This document shows, piece after piece, positions 36,409 through 46,288 of a stretch of DNA of 64,000 nt. The notes beneath the pieces were generated by a model, which was not told the DNA's origin, did no database searches, and worked only from the letters and a program-made list of their open reading frames with translations. Location: positions 490,899-554,898 of the forward strand of contig JACKAO010000001.1 of the NCBI GenBank assembly GCA_020635035.1, written 5' to 3'. Within the stretch, counting starts at the first letter, position 1. The number at the start of each line of letters is the position of its first letter. Made by a program: the position numbers and the translations under genes. This DNA comes from Calditrichia bacterium. GTDB lineage: Bacteria > Calditrichota > Calditrichia > Calditrichales > J004.

Positions 36409-37658
36409 CAGTTTTTACCCGGAGTGATTACCACAGTAGTAAATTTATCTCTATCAAAAAAAGTTTGTGCTGCATTAAATACCGATTGCGCTGATATCTT
36501 TTCAATAGAATGTATTACAGCTTCCGAATCAATATATTTTCCAAAATACATCTCATTTTTCGCAAGACGTACCATTCTTTTGTAGGTGCTTTCCAAAGAA
36601 AGCAAAAATCGCCCGATTAATTGATCTTTAATCATATTAATAACTTCCTGCTCAGGCATTCTGGCACGAAACTTCTCAAACTCTGCAAAAAGAACTTCCA
36701 TTGCTTTATTTTTATTTGATGGATCTGTCCCTATATAAAACCCTAAAACACCTGTATCCATATAAAAATCCAGGAATGAATAAACGGAATAGGCATAACC
36801 ATATTTCTCCCTGAGAACCTGAAATAACCTGGAACTTAAGCCTTCTCCAAGATACGTACTTATGGCCATAAAATCATATCGATTTTCATCATAATACGAT
36901 GCAGATTTATTGCCCATACAAATATGTGTCTGCGCAACAGGACGGTTTAATACAAAAAAGTTTCTCTCTAATGGAGAAGCTTTTTCGCAGGATTTGATAC
37001 TGGTTTCAGAGTCAAAGACAAAGTACTTTTCCGCCATGTCGGTCAAAGTATTATGATCTACATTGCCGGTAACACTCAGGATAATATTACTGGGTTGATA
37101 ATATTCTTTCCAAAATTCTTTAACAGAATTTCTGTTAAATTTTTTAACAGATTCACGATCCCCAAGTATAGGATATCCCATGGGCTGATCTGCAAATATT
37201 TTTTCCTGGAATAAATCAAAAATGTATTCTTCCGGAGCATCATAAACCGCTGATATTTCTTCCAAAACAACTTGTCTTTCAAGTTTTATATCATTTTCAG
37301 TAAAACTTGGGTTACATACCATATCAGCCAGAATTTCTACACCTTCATCCAGATGGGAATCAATAGTATGAAGATAAAAGCAGGTTTCTTCTTTTCCGGT
37401 AAAAGCATTAAGCTGGCCACCATATTTTTCTAATAAGGAGGCAATTTCCAGTGCTGTTCTGGATTTTGTTCCTTTAAAAACCATATGTTCAATGAAATGT
37501 GCAAGGCCTTTTTGAAGGTGGGACTCATAGCGGCTTCCAGCTTTAATCCAAACACCTATCGCAACAGAGCGATAGGTGGGGATTTTTTCGCTGACAATTG
37601 TTAATCCATTCTGAAGCTTTGTTTTTTGCACTTCAGATACGGTCGCAGTTAGTGACAT
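36408..37658 (-). CDS. M16 family zinc peptidase
   Basis: 416-residue processing-peptidase-like protein. The inverted zinc motif HFIEH lies in KGLAHFIEHMVFKGTKSR, with the downstream Glu in the segment ETCFYLHTIDSHLDEGVEIL. The C-terminal half carries the second, non-catalytic M16 domain (STYLGEGLSSRLFQVLREKY). This gene directly following pnp is a widespread order in bacteria. It is cytoplasmic with no signal peptide. The substrate is unknown. It lies 6 bases after pnp. Confidence 0.93.
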   Translation of the reverse strand: MSLTATVSEVQKTKLQNGLTIVSEKIPTYRSVAIGVWIKAGSRYESHLQKGLAHFIEHMVFKGTKSRTALEIASLLEKYGGQLNAFTGKEETCFYLHTIDSHLDEGVEILADMVCNPSFTENDIKLERQVVLEEISAVYDAPEEYIFDLFQEKIFADQPMGYPILGDRESVKKFNRNSVKEFWKEYYQPSNIILSVTGNVDHNTLTDMAEKYFVFDSETSIKSCEKASPLERNFFVLNRPVAQTHICMGNKSASYYDENRYDFMAISTYLGEGLSSRLFQVLREKYGYAYSVYSFLDFYMDTGVLGFYIGTDPSNKNKAMEVLFAEFEKFRARMPEQEVINMIKDQLIGRFLLSLESTYKRMVRLAKNEMYFGKYIDSEAVIHSIEKISAQSVFNAAQTFFDRDKFTTVVITPGKN

Positions 37659-37664
37659 GAAAAA

Positions 37665-39767
37665 TTAAATGGTGTTTTCTTTTTTCTCTTGCTGCTGCAA
37701 AAACATTTTGCGGCTGAGTGCTATTTTTCCGTCAGGAGCAATAGTTTTGATAACAACATCTATTTCATCGCCTTCTTTAACAACATCTGTAACTTTATTT
37801 GTGCGATTTACATCAAGTTCTGAAATGTGAACCATTCCTTCTTTTCCTGGCAGAAATTCAACAAAAACACCAAAATCTTTAACTCTTTTAGCTTTGCCTT
37901 TATATGCTTTGCCAAGCTGGGGCTTTTCAGTAAGTTGTTCAATCATAAATTTTGCTTTATCTGCTGATTCAGCTGCCGGTGACGCAATAACAACTGTGCC
38001 ATCTTCTTCAATATCGATCTGAACATCTGTTTGTTCAATGATATGTCGAATGGTTTTCCCACCGGGTCCGATGACTGTACCAATCTGATCTACATCAATT
38101 TTAAAATAGAATATCTTTGGAGCATAAGGACTCATTTCACTTCTCGGTTCAGATATCGTCTTATCCATGATGTCCATTATATGCATACGGCCCTGATGCG
38201 CCTGTGCCAGCGCATTTGCCATAATCTCACTTGAAATACCTTCTATTTTAATATCCATCTGCACTGCTGTTATGCCATTGCGCGTACCGGCTACTTTAAA
38301 ATCCATATCACCTAAATGATCTTCGTCTCCAAGAATGTCCGATAAAATAGCAATTTCATCACCTTCTTTGATCAATCCCATAGCGATGCCTGCAACAGCG
38401 CTTTTAACCGGTACACCGGCATCCATCAATGAAAGTGACCCGGAACAAACTGTTGCCATGGATGATGATCCATTCGATTCCAAAACTTCTGATACAATTC
38501 GTACTGTATATGGAAAAGAACCATCCATCGGAATAACAGGTTTAATTGCACGTTCTGCAAGATTACCATGTCCAACTTCACGGCGGCTTACACCACGTAT
38601 TGGCTTTGCTTCTCCGGTTGAAAAAGGAGGAAAGTTATAATGAAGCATGTAATCTTTTTTAGATTCACCTTCAATCCCGTCAATTATCTGTTCATCAGAC
38701 TTACTGCCTAATGTAACAACACCTAATGACTGTGTCTGCCCGCGGGTAAATAACGCAGAACCATGTGTACGCGGCAAGACACCTATTTCGCAGGTGATTT
38801 CCCGTACATCTGTTAAGCCACGGCCATCTAATCTCTTTTTTGAATTGAGAATCATTGAACGTACTTCTTTTTTCTCAATGTCATGCAGTAATGTTTTTAT
38901 GTCGGATTCTGATTCAGGGTACTCGTCTGCTAATTCATCAATAAGAGATTTTGCAATATCCTTTAAAGCTTGACGGCGCTCCTTCTTTTCTGTTATTTTT
39001 ACTGCTTCAGCAACTTTAGATTGAGAGAAAGATTTAACTTTTTCTTCAAGTCCTTCGGGATATTCTTTAGCAACTACTTCTCTTTTTTCAACTGTTACTT
39101 CTGCAAATAATTCTTTTTGCAGAAGCACTAATTTTCGAATGGCTTCATGAGCATGAGCGATCGCATCCTGTAATTCAGCTTCTGATACTTCTTTTGCTTC
39201 ACCCTCTACCATCATAATAGAATCTTCTGAACCGGCAACGATTAATTCTATATCAGCGTTGTGCAATTCAGAAATAGTAGGATAAATAATAAAATTACCA
39301 TCAACCCGGGCTATACGCACACTCGCAATAATTCCATTAAAGGGTATATCTGAGATTCCTAATGCAGCAGATGCACCCAGTCCGGCAAGAACGTCCGCAT
39401 CATTTTCTTTGTCCATAGAGAGTACACTGGCAATAACCTGTGTTTCATTCATAAAATCATCAGGAAACAAAGGTCTTATCGGTCTGTCTATCAGTCGTGC
39501 AGAGAGAATCTCCTTATCACTTGGACGACCTTCTCTTTTTATAAAACCACCGGGAATGCGGCCGGTTGCGTAGTATTTTTCTCTATATTCAACACTTAAA
39601 GGAAAGAAGTCCTGACCTTCCCGTGCCTCGTCTGATGCAACAGCCGTCACCAGTACGGAAGTATCGCTGTAAGTGACAAGAACAGCCCCGTTTGCCTGTT
39701 TTGCCATACGTCCGGTTTCAAGTGTTAAAGTTTTTCCATTAATTTCAATTGATTTTCTTACTATCAT
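37665..39767 (-). CDS. pnp: Polyribonucleotide nucleotidyltransferase (PNPase)
   Basis: Phosphorolytic 3'-5' exoribonuclease of RNA turnover. The 700-residue protein contains two RNase PH domains (the first with EGQDFFPLSVEYREKYYATG, the second with RTHGSALFTRGQTQSLGV and GDMDFKVAGT). A KH domain follows (VIGPGGKTIRHI) and then an S1 domain (GKAKRVKDFGVFVEFLPGKE). The ATG at 39767 has GGAGG upstream. It follows rpsO, the classic rpsO-pnp pair, in which RNase processing of the intergenic region often autoregulates pnp. Confidence 0.98.
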   Translation of the reverse strand: MIVRKSIEINGKTLTLETGRMAKQANGAVLVTYSDTSVLVTAVASDEAREGQDFFPLSVEYREKYYATGRIPGGFIKREGRPSDKEILSARLIDRPIRPLFPDDFMNETQVIASVLSMDKENDADVLAGLGASAALGISDIPFNGIIASVRIARVDGNFIIYPTISELHNADIELIVAGSEDSIMMVEGEAKEVSEAELQDAIAHAHEAIRKLVLLQKELFAEVTVEKREVVAKEYPEGLEEKVKSFSQSKVAEAVKITEKKERRQALKDIAKSLIDELADEYPESESDIKTLLHDIEKKEVRSMILNSKKRLDGRGLTDVREITCEIGVLPRTHGSALFTRGQTQSLGVVTLGSKSDEQIIDGIEGESKKDYMLHYNFPPFSTGEAKPIRGVSRREVGHGNLAERAIKPVIPMDGSFPYTVRIVSEVLESNGSSSMATVCSGSLSLMDAGVPVKSAVAGIAMGLIKEGDEIAILSDILGDEDHLGDMDFKVAGTRNGITAVQMDIKIEGISSEIMANALAQAHQGRMHIMDIMDKTISEPRSEMSPYAPKIFYFKIDVDQIGTVIGPGGKTIRHIIEQTDVQIDIEEDGTVVIASPAAESADKAKFMIEQLTEKPQLGKAYKGKAKRVKDFGVFVEFLPGKEGMVHISELDVNRTNKVTDVVKEGDEIDVVIKTIAPDGKIALSRKMFLQQQEKKENTI

Positions 39768-39791
39768 TTATCCTCCAGGCAAAATGCCGTC

Positions 39792-40061
39792 TTATCTTCG
39801 AATTTCAAGTTCCTTTATTACCGCACGATAGCGCATAATATCGACTTTGGTTAAATATCTTAATAATCTTCTTCTTTGACCAACAAGTTTTAATAAACCG
39901 CGACGTGAATGATGGTCTTTTTTGTGTGTTTTAAGGTGTTCCGTTAAATAAGAAATTCTTTCAGTTAACAACGCTACCTGAACTTCTGCCTTACCGGTGT
40001 CTTTGTCGTTCTCACCGTATTTTTTAACGATTTCCTGTCTTTGAGCATTTGTTAATGCCAT
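39792..40061 (-). CDS. rpsO: 30S ribosomal protein S15
   Basis: Primary 16S rRNA-binding protein of the small subunit, 89 residues from MALTNAQRQEIVKKYGEN to ELEIRR. The conserved core DHHSRRGLLKLVGQRRRLLRYL is present. I use ATG 40061 because GGAGG (40067-40071) lies just upstream. A longer reading frame from 40073 would put the Shine-Dalgarno inside the gene and add four residues absent from the family. It lies between ribF and pnp. Confidence 0.97.
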   Translation of the reverse strand: MALTNAQRQEIVKKYGENDKDTGKAEVQVALLTERISYLTEHLKTHKKDHHSRRGLLKLVGQRRRLLRYLTKVDIMRYRAVIKELEIRR

Positions 40062-40078
40062 TTTTTCCTCCAAAAAAA

Positions 40079-41002
40079 TTATATTTGTAAGCTTAGTTTT
40101 TTATCTGATTTCAACTGTTCAATCAGTTCATCAACCGATGAAAATTTTTTCTCATCTCTCAATCTTTGTTTAAAAAATACTGTGATAGTTTTACCATAAA
40201 TATCTTTATCCCAATCAAAGATATTGACTTCCATCGCATATCCTGATAACGCGAATGTTGGGCGGTTACCAATATTCATCATTGCTTTTTTTCTGGTACC
40301 TTCCACAACAACATCTACTGCATATACACCATGTTTTGGTACAATTTTATGCGGGTTATCAGGTTCAATATTTGCAGTAGGGAAAGATAAGTTTTTTCCT
40401 CTTCCATCACCGGGAACAACTTTTCCCGAAATTTGGTAATGCCGTCCTAAAAAATCTGCCGCATCTTTTACCTGCCCGTTAAAGAGTAAATTACGTATCA
40501 AAGAACTGCTGATTGTCTGATCTCCAACCAACAAAGGTTCAACCTGATATATTCCGAAACCATCCCTTTTTGCCAAAAGAGATAGGCTTTCAAAATTACC
40601 TTCTCTGTCTTTACCAAAAGCATGATCATAGCCAACAATCAATTGTTTCATTTTAAGTTTTTTAATCAGGTAATTTTCAACAAAATCAACGTACGAATTT
40701 GCTGCAAAATCCTGATTAAACTCAATAACGACTAATTTATCTATTCCTGCAGTTTCAACTATTTGAAGCTTTTCATCTATCGTTGAAAGTAATTGTGCCT
40801 GCTTCTGATTGGCTTTGTGTAAAACCACTCTCGGATGCGGTTCAAAGGTCAGCAGAACACTCTCAAGTTTCAGTTCATCTGATGTTTCAAGAACTTTATC
40901 TATTATTTTTCTGTGCCCAAGATGCAGCCCATCAAAAGTTCCCAGTGTTATTACTGAATCGTTGCTGTTTTGTACTTTATCAAGCCCGTAAATTATCTCC
41001 AT
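40079..41002 (-). CDS. ribF: Bifunctional riboflavin kinase / FAD synthetase
   Basis: Makes FMN and then FAD. The 307-residue protein has an N-terminal nucleotidyltransferase domain with GTFDGLHLGHRKIID and ISSSLIRNLL, and a C-terminal riboflavin kinase domain with KNLSFPTANIEPDN and GNRPTF. ATG 41002 lies one base after the truB stop, so I prefer it over an in-frame TTG at 41014. Clustering with truB, rbfA and rpsO is a conserved bacterial order. Confidence 0.96.
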   Translation of the reverse strand: MEIIYGLDKVQNSNDSVITLGTFDGLHLGHRKIIDKVLETSDELKLESVLLTFEPHPRVVLHKANQKQAQLLSTIDEKLQIVETAGIDKLVVIEFNQDFAANSYVDFVENYLIKKLKMKQLIVGYDHAFGKDREGNFESLSLLAKRDGFGIYQVEPLLVGDQTISSSLIRNLLFNGQVKDAADFLGRHYQISGKVVPGDGRGKNLSFPTANIEPDNPHKIVPKHGVYAVDVVVEGTRKKAMMNIGNRPTFALSGYAMEVNIFDWDKDIYGKTITVFFKQRLRDEKKFSSVDELIEQLKSDKKLSLQI

Positions 41003-41003
41003 A

Positions 41004-41717
41004 TCAGGCAGCAATTTTTTTCCAGAATTCTATAAATTCTTCTATCGTAAAACTTTCTTCAATTTTCATATCGCCAATTGCGATCCGTTTCAGCTCTTTT
41101 AATACAGCGGGTACTTTTAAAGATTCTCCAAGATCATGAGCATAGCTTCTTATATATGTTCCTTTGGAAACATGCATTCTTAGGTTTAAAAGCGGTTTTT
41201 CCCACGACTTTAAATTCACATCAAATATCTGAACTGTCACCGGTTTTCGCTCAACTTCAATTCCATTACGAGCATATTTGTAAAGCGCTTTTCCATTTAC
41301 TTTTTTAGCACTGTACATTGGTGGGATTTGATCATAAGCACCAATTGTTGATTTAATGTGCCTGCATAACAAGTCTTGCTCAAGGATGAATTCAGATTTC
41401 TCTGCTATTTTCTGACCGGTTATGTCATAGGTATCTGTCGAAAACCCAAATTGAATAACCGCGTCATATACTTTTGAGCTCTGTAAAAAATCTGACATCG
41501 TCTTAGTGCCCTTACCAACTCCTAAAATCATTAATCCAGTCGCAAAGGGATCCAGAGTGCCGGCATGTCCAACCTTTTTAATATGCACGATGTTTCTTAT
41601 CTTTCGGCACACATCAAACGACGTCCAACCTGCAGGCTTATTAACCAGAACTAAAAAACCTGTTTCCAATGAATCTTTTAAAAGAACATTATCCTTTTTC
41701 AGGATCGGAATTTTCAT
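41004..41717 (-). CDS. truB: tRNA pseudouridine(55) synthase
   Basis: Forms pseudouridine 55 in the T-loop of tRNAs. The 237-residue protein has NKPAGWTSFDVCRKIR, the catalytic Asp in KVGHAGTLDPFATGLMILG and the RNA-binding IPPMYSAKKVNGKALY. It is shorter than E. coli TruB because it lacks the C-terminal PUA-like extension. It overlaps rbfA by 29 bases. Confidence 0.96.
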   Translation of the reverse strand: MKIPILKKDNVLLKDSLETGFLVLVNKPAGWTSFDVCRKIRNIVHIKKVGHAGTLDPFATGLMILGVGKGTKTMSDFLQSSKVYDAVIQFGFSTDTYDITGQKIAEKSEFILEQDLLCRHIKSTIGAYDQIPPMYSAKKVNGKALYKYARNGIEVERKPVTVQIFDVNLKSWEKPLLNLRMHVSKGTYIRSYAHDLGESLKVPAVLKELKRIAIGDMKIEESFTIEEFIEFWKKIAA

Positions 41718-42054
41718 GAATCTTTCGTATTAATGAATCTATTTTTGCAGCATGATCAACGCTGTCGTCATAAAAAAACCTAAGCTCAGGCAACCAGCGT
41801 GACTTAATGCTCGGTTTTAATTCATTTCTGATAAAACCGCTTGAACGTTCAAGTACTTTTTGGCTTTTAGAACGCTGTTCTTCATCACCAAGAACAGTGT
41901 AATAGACATTCGCTATTTTCAGGTCAGGCGAGACACGAACTGCATTAATAGTCAAAAATCCTTTTTCGGGATCTTTAACCTTTAATTCGATGATAGAACT
42001 GATTTCTTTTTTTAAATTGCCGGCAAATTTAACCAGCCGTCTGCTACCAGCCAT
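41689..42054 (-). CDS. rbfA: Ribosome-binding factor A
   Basis: Small KH-fold protein (121 residues) that matures the 30S subunit. Typical features are RLVKFAGNLKKEISSIIE at the N-terminus, the conserved ISPDLKIANVYYTV-like stretch (here VSPDLKIANVYYTV) and the late SRWLPELRFFYDDSVDHAAKI. It overlaps truB by 29 bases and abuts the DUF503 gene by one base, so it lies within a tightly coupled operon. Confidence 0.95.
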   Translation of the reverse strand: MAGSRRLVKFAGNLKKEISSIIELKVKDPEKGFLTINAVRVSPDLKIANVYYTVLGDEEQRSKSQKVLERSSGFIRNELKPSIKSRWLPELRFFYDDSVDHAAKIDSLIRKIHENSDPEKG

Positions 42055-42335
42055 TATTTATATTCAAACCTTTGTCTGCAAATCTCAAACCTTTGGTCTT
42101 TATCAAGTTGATGAAATATTTTTTGCAGAACATCTTCTGTAAAACTTTTACTATTTGAAACTACGGCAAAGGCAATAAGCGACCTCTGCCATTTATCTAA
42201 AAAATCAATCTCTGCTACACTTGCGTTAAACTTTTTTGAGATTAAATCCTTAATTGATTTTATCACGATTCTTTTATCTTTTAAAGATTCACTACCCGGA
42301 ATTAGTATCTCTATTTCCAGCAAACCAACGATCAT
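42054..42335 (-). CDS. DUF503 family protein (YlxP-like)
   Basis: 93-residue protein of the DUF503/YlxP family, recognised by the N-terminal IVGLLEIEILIPGSESLKDK and the WQRSLIAFAVVSN core. The family has a ferredoxin-like fold and is almost always found between infB and rbfA, exactly as here. It overlaps infB by 4 bases and rbfA by 1. A role in ribosome maturation or translation is suspected from context only. Confidence 0.9.
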   Translation of the reverse strand: MIVGLLEIEILIPGSESLKDKRIVIKSIKDLISKKFNASVAEIDFLDKWQRSLIAFAVVSNSKSFTEDVLQKIFHQLDKDQRFEICRQRFEYK

Positions 42336-44986
42336 GCATTTTCCAAAGTACGCTTGGTGTGTGTTACTTCAAACGGTTCTATGATATCACCTACTTTAAG
42401 ATCATTATAGTTTTCTATCTGAATACCGCATTCAAAGCCGGAATTAACTTCTTTTACATCATCCTTAAAACGCTTCAGAGAAGCAAGATTACCTGTATAA
42501 ACTTCCACATCATCCCGAATCAGACGGACACGGTTGTTTCTGTTAATTTTTCCATTAAGCACATAGCAGCCGGCAATAACTCCTAGCCTTGAAATTTTGA
42601 ATATCTCACGCACTTCAATCTGACCGATTACAACTTCTTCTTCATGTGGTTTCAGCATACCTTCTAGAGCGAGCTTGATATCATTTATTGCGTCATAAAC
42701 GACTTTATAAAGCCTGATATCAACTTCTTCCTTTACAGCAAGCTCTTTTGCTTTCGCATTCGATCTGACATGAAAACCAATGATAACTGCTTCAGATGCA
42801 GCGGCTAACAGAACATCACTCTCAGAAATTGGTCCCACAGCTTTTCGAACAACATTTACCTGCACTTCGTTTGTATTAAGTTTTATCAATGCATCTGCTA
42901 AAGCTTCGGCAGAGCCATCCACATCCGCTTTCACAAGAATATTTAATTCCTGGGCTTCTCCGCGTAAAATTTGTTCAGAAATTTGCGCAAGAGTTTTGTG
43001 TTTATGTTTTTTTGCATCCTGTTCGCGTTTTAACTGCTGGCGCTTTGTTGAAATATCACGAACAATTTTTTCATCTTTTTTAACTGTAAACTTGTCCCCT
43101 GCCTGCGGTACACCCATAAAACCAACGACCAGTGCCGGTTGTCCTGGTTTAACTTCTTCAAGACGTTCATCCCGTTCATTTAATAACGCACGTACTTTTC
43201 CGCTAAATTGACCGGCAACAAAATTATCACCCACTTTTAAAGTGCCGGACTCAACCAGAACAGTAGCTATGGCTCCTTTTCCTTTATCCAGGCGCGATTC
43301 AATTACATGTCCTATTGCCATTCTGCTTGGGTTGGAACGTAAATCAAGCATTTCAGCTTCTAAAAGAACTTTTTCAAGAAGTTCGGGGATACCCTTTCCT
43401 GTTTTCGCAGAAATCTCAGCACACTGATATTCGCCGCCCCAGTCTTCTACCAAAACATTACGTTCAGCAAGCTGCTGACGAATTCTTTCGGAATTAGCGC
43501 CTGGTTTATCAACTTTATTAATAGCAATTACAATTTTCACACCTGCAGCTTTTGCGTGATCGAGCGCTTCATCAGTTTGCGGCATCACAGCGTCATCTGC
43601 TGCAATTATCAAAATAACTATATCGGTTACCTGAGCACCACGCGCACGCATTGCAGTAAAAGCTTCGTGCCCGGGTGTATCCAGAAAAGTAATTTTTTTG
43701 CCTTCATAATTTACTTCATAAGCACCAACGTGCTGTGTAATTCCACCAGCTTCGCCTTCAACAATATGACTTTTCCGCAAATAATCTAAGAGAGATGTTT
43801 TTCCATGATCAACATGTCCCATAATTGTAACGATTGGTGCGCGGGCCTCTAAATCTTCTTCTTTATCTTCGAGTTCGGCTTCTTCTTCATCTTCAACAAA
43901 TTCCGTAACATTAGAAAGCTCTACTCTGAATCCGTACTCTTCTGCAAGAAGCGAGATAGTGTCTATATCAAGCCGTTGATTGATGGATACGACCAGACCC
44001 AGATCAAGACATTTTGTAATAATTTCTGAGACAGGTACATCCATCAGGTTAGCAAGATCATTGGCTGAAATAAACTCGGTAACTTCTATTACGTTATCTT
44101 CAACCATCTCATCTTCATCGTCTTTAAGCTTTTTATGACGTTTAATCTTGCGTGATTTAGTATCAATTGAAGCCAATGTTTTCTTAACCGTGTCCTGAAC
44201 TTCTCTTAAATCAACTTCTTTTCTCTTTGACTTTTTCGGTTTTTTGCGACGTGGCTGACCGTCTGCATCCAGGGAAGCATTACGTAAATCAGGCTTAACC
44301 ATCTTACTCTTTTTGCCATCTTTACGGATCATTTCAAGAGCTTTAAGCCGCTTTTTTTCTTTTTCAGTTAAGTTTTCGTCTTCTGCTTTTGGTTTTTTCT
44401 TCTTTTTGTAACCTACTGCATCAAGATCAATTTTTTCGAAAACTTTTTGTTTAGGCTTTTCTTCTGCAGGTTTTTCTTCAGCCGGCTTAGCTTCAACTTT
44501 ATCAATATCCTTAGCTGCTGGTGCGGGTTCTTCCTTTTTCTCTTTCTCAACAATTTCAGGCTTTTCTTCGATCTGTTCTTTAACAGGTGTTTCGATTTCC
44601 TGGGTTTCTTCTTCAGCTTCAGGTTCTTCGGATACCGATTCTTCTGGAACTTCTTCTACTGGCTCTGGCTTGGTGAGTGCTTCTGCCCTGTCTTCAATAG
44701 ATTTTTTAATTGCCTTCATATACTCAGATTGCTCTGCAGTATCTTCAGCAACAGCATCTTCCGTCTTTTCTGCTTCAGGAACAGATTCTTTTTTGCGTTC
44801 CCTTATTTTTTCAGCTTTTTCTTTATCTGTTGCAAAACGCTCAACAATCTCAAAATAGATATCTTCTTCAACACCGGAATTTGGACCGGATACTTTTATA
44901 CCCTTTTGTTCCAAAAAACTAATAATAGTTTCATGGCCTAAGTTCAGCTCTTTACAAATCTTAAAGATTTTGTATTTGTTTGCCAT
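42332..44986 (-). CDS. infB: Translation initiation factor IF-2
   Basis: GTPase that brings initiator tRNA to the 30S subunit. The 884-residue protein has an N-terminal IF2_N domain, then a long low-complexity Glu/Pro/Lys linker (about 70-280). A second IF2_N region is followed by the G domain with GHVDHGKTSLLDYL (G1), FLDTPGHEAFTAMRARG (G3) and AINKVDKP (G4), then domains II-IV including the fMet-tRNA binding C-terminus. It follows nusA by 22 bases, the standard order. Confidence 0.98.
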   Translation of the reverse strand: MANKYKIFKICKELNLGHETIISFLEQKGIKVSGPNSGVEEDIYFEIVERFATDKEKAEKIRERKKESVPEAEKTEDAVAEDTAEQSEYMKAIKKSIEDRAEALTKPEPVEEVPEESVSEEPEAEEETQEIETPVKEQIEEKPEIVEKEKKEEPAPAAKDIDKVEAKPAEEKPAEEKPKQKVFEKIDLDAVGYKKKKKPKAEDENLTEKEKKRLKALEMIRKDGKKSKMVKPDLRNASLDADGQPRRKKPKKSKRKEVDLREVQDTVKKTLASIDTKSRKIKRHKKLKDDEDEMVEDNVIEVTEFISANDLANLMDVPVSEIITKCLDLGLVVSINQRLDIDTISLLAEEYGFRVELSNVTEFVEDEEEAELEDKEEDLEARAPIVTIMGHVDHGKTSLLDYLRKSHIVEGEAGGITQHVGAYEVNYEGKKITFLDTPGHEAFTAMRARGAQVTDIVILIIAADDAVMPQTDEALDHAKAAGVKIVIAINKVDKPGANSERIRQQLAERNVLVEDWGGEYQCAEISAKTGKGIPELLEKVLLEAEMLDLRSNPSRMAIGHVIESRLDKGKGAIATVLVESGTLKVGDNFVAGQFSGKVRALLNERDERLEEVKPGQPALVVGFMGVPQAGDKFTVKKDEKIVRDISTKRQQLKREQDAKKHKHKTLAQISEQILRGEAQELNILVKADVDGSAEALADALIKLNTNEVQVNVVRKAVGPISESDVLLAAASEAVIIGFHVRSNAKAKELAVKEEVDIRLYKVVYDAINDIKLALEGMLKPHEEEVVIGQIEVREIFKISRLGVIAGCYVLNGKINRNNRVRLIRDDVEVYTGNLASLKRFKDDVKEVNSGFECGIQIENYNDLKVGDIIEPFEVTHTKRTLENA

Positions 44987-45008
44987 TAATACTCCAAATT
45001 ATCCGTAT

Positions 45009-46265
45009 TTATTCGTCTTCATCTTCTTCATCCAGGTATCGTTTTACAACATCCCAGATTTTTTCTGCGGTTTTGGGGCCAACACCAGAAATTTCTTTCA
45101 GCCCATCCAAACCTATTTCTCCGATTTCACTAATTGATTCATACCCGGCGTCAAGCAGTTTCTTCTTTACAGAATCTGCCAACTCTTCGATGTCGTCAAT
45201 TGCTGTGGTTGTATAATCGATTGAACTTTCAGTATTATATTCAGATTCTCTGATTGGTTCTATCTGATAGTCTGTTAACTCTGAAGCAAGTCTCAGATTT
45301 ACACCGTTTCTTCCAATAGCCAAAGACATCATTTCATCAGGAATAACAGCTACAGCCATTTTGTCTTCTTTATTTACAATAACTTTAATCGGCTTTGCAG
45401 GAGTCAGTGCACGCATCACGTAGATTTCTGGCTCCGATGAAAAATTAATCACATCAATTTTTTCATTGTTCAATTCTTTTACAATTGCCTGGATGCGGAT
45501 TCCTTTCATCCCGACACAAGCGCCAACAGGATCAATACGCCGATCAATTGATTCCACAGCAATTTTAGATCTTTCACCTGCTTCTCTGGCTACTTTTTTA
45601 ATTTCTACAATTCCATCATAGATTTCAGGAACTTCAAGTTCAAATAAACGAATCAGAAAATTTCTATCCGCACGGCTTACAATAATTTCCGGACCTCTGC
45701 CCTGATTCCTGACTTCTTTAATCAAGCAGCGTATAGTATTTCCCCTGCGCAATCTTTCGTTAAAAATTTGTTCTTCACGAGGCAGGAATACTTCTGTTTT
45801 ATCAACGTTGATATACATACCACGCTTATGAATCTGGTGAATATCGCCAATAATAATTTCTCCCAGTCGGCTTTGATATTCATCAAGCAGATTTTCTTTT
45901 TCAAAATCACGAATACGCTGATTTAAATTTTGTTTTGCAGATACAATTAACCGCCGTCCAAACTGAATCGGATCAATTACTTCTACGATCTCTTCACCGA
46001 TTTCTGCATCTTCATCAATTTTCAGAGCATCTGCCAGAGTGATCTCACGAACCGGATCAACAACTTCTTCGACGACTGTTTTTTCCTGATAAATTTCGAT
46101 ATCACCCTTGTCTATATTAACGATAACATCAAAATTATCCGCTGAGCCATATTTCTTCTGAATCATGGCTGTAAAAATATTTTCAAGCATATCGCGCAGA
46201 TTTTCTTTTTCGATTTTTTTATCTTTAGCAATCTGAGTGATTGCTTCCATAATATCTACGTTCAT
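45009..46265 (-). CDS. nusA: Transcription termination/antitermination factor NusA
   Basis: 418-residue RNA polymerase-associated factor controlling pausing, termination and antitermination. The N-terminal polymerase-binding domain (1-130) is followed by an S1 domain (about 135-200), a KH1 domain with DPVGACVGMKGIRIQAI, and a KH2 domain with IPDEMMSLAIGRNGVNLRLAS. A C-terminal acidic helix-hairpin-helix tail ends the protein (LKEISGVGPKTAEKIWDV). AGGAGG lies 12 bases before the ATG. It sits between rimP and infB. Confidence 0.97.
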   Translation of the reverse strand: MNVDIMEAITQIAKDKKIEKENLRDMLENIFTAMIQKKYGSADNFDVIVNIDKGDIEIYQEKTVVEEVVDPVREITLADALKIDEDAEIGEEIVEVIDPIQFGRRLIVSAKQNLNQRIRDFEKENLLDEYQSRLGEIIIGDIHQIHKRGMYINVDKTEVFLPREEQIFNERLRRGNTIRCLIKEVRNQGRGPEIIVSRADRNFLIRLFELEVPEIYDGIVEIKKVAREAGERSKIAVESIDRRIDPVGACVGMKGIRIQAIVKELNNEKIDVINFSSEPEIYVMRALTPAKPIKVIVNKEDKMAVAVIPDEMMSLAIGRNGVNLRLASELTDYQIEPIRESEYNTESSIDYTTTAIDDIEELADSVKKKLLDAGYESISEIGEIGLDGLKEISGVGPKTAEKIWDVVKRYLDEEDEDE

Positions 46266-46288
46266 CAGGCTTTGCTACCTCCTAATAA

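Noticed and set aside
40062..40073. Longer rpsO start
   Set aside because: The ATG at 40073 lies within the GGAGG ribosome binding site used by the proper start at 40061.
44447..44941. Phe/Cys-rich 164-residue plus-strand ORF
   Set aside because: Antisense to the Glu/Lys-rich linker of infB; its composition is the mirror of that low-complexity region and it has no ribosome binding site or motif.
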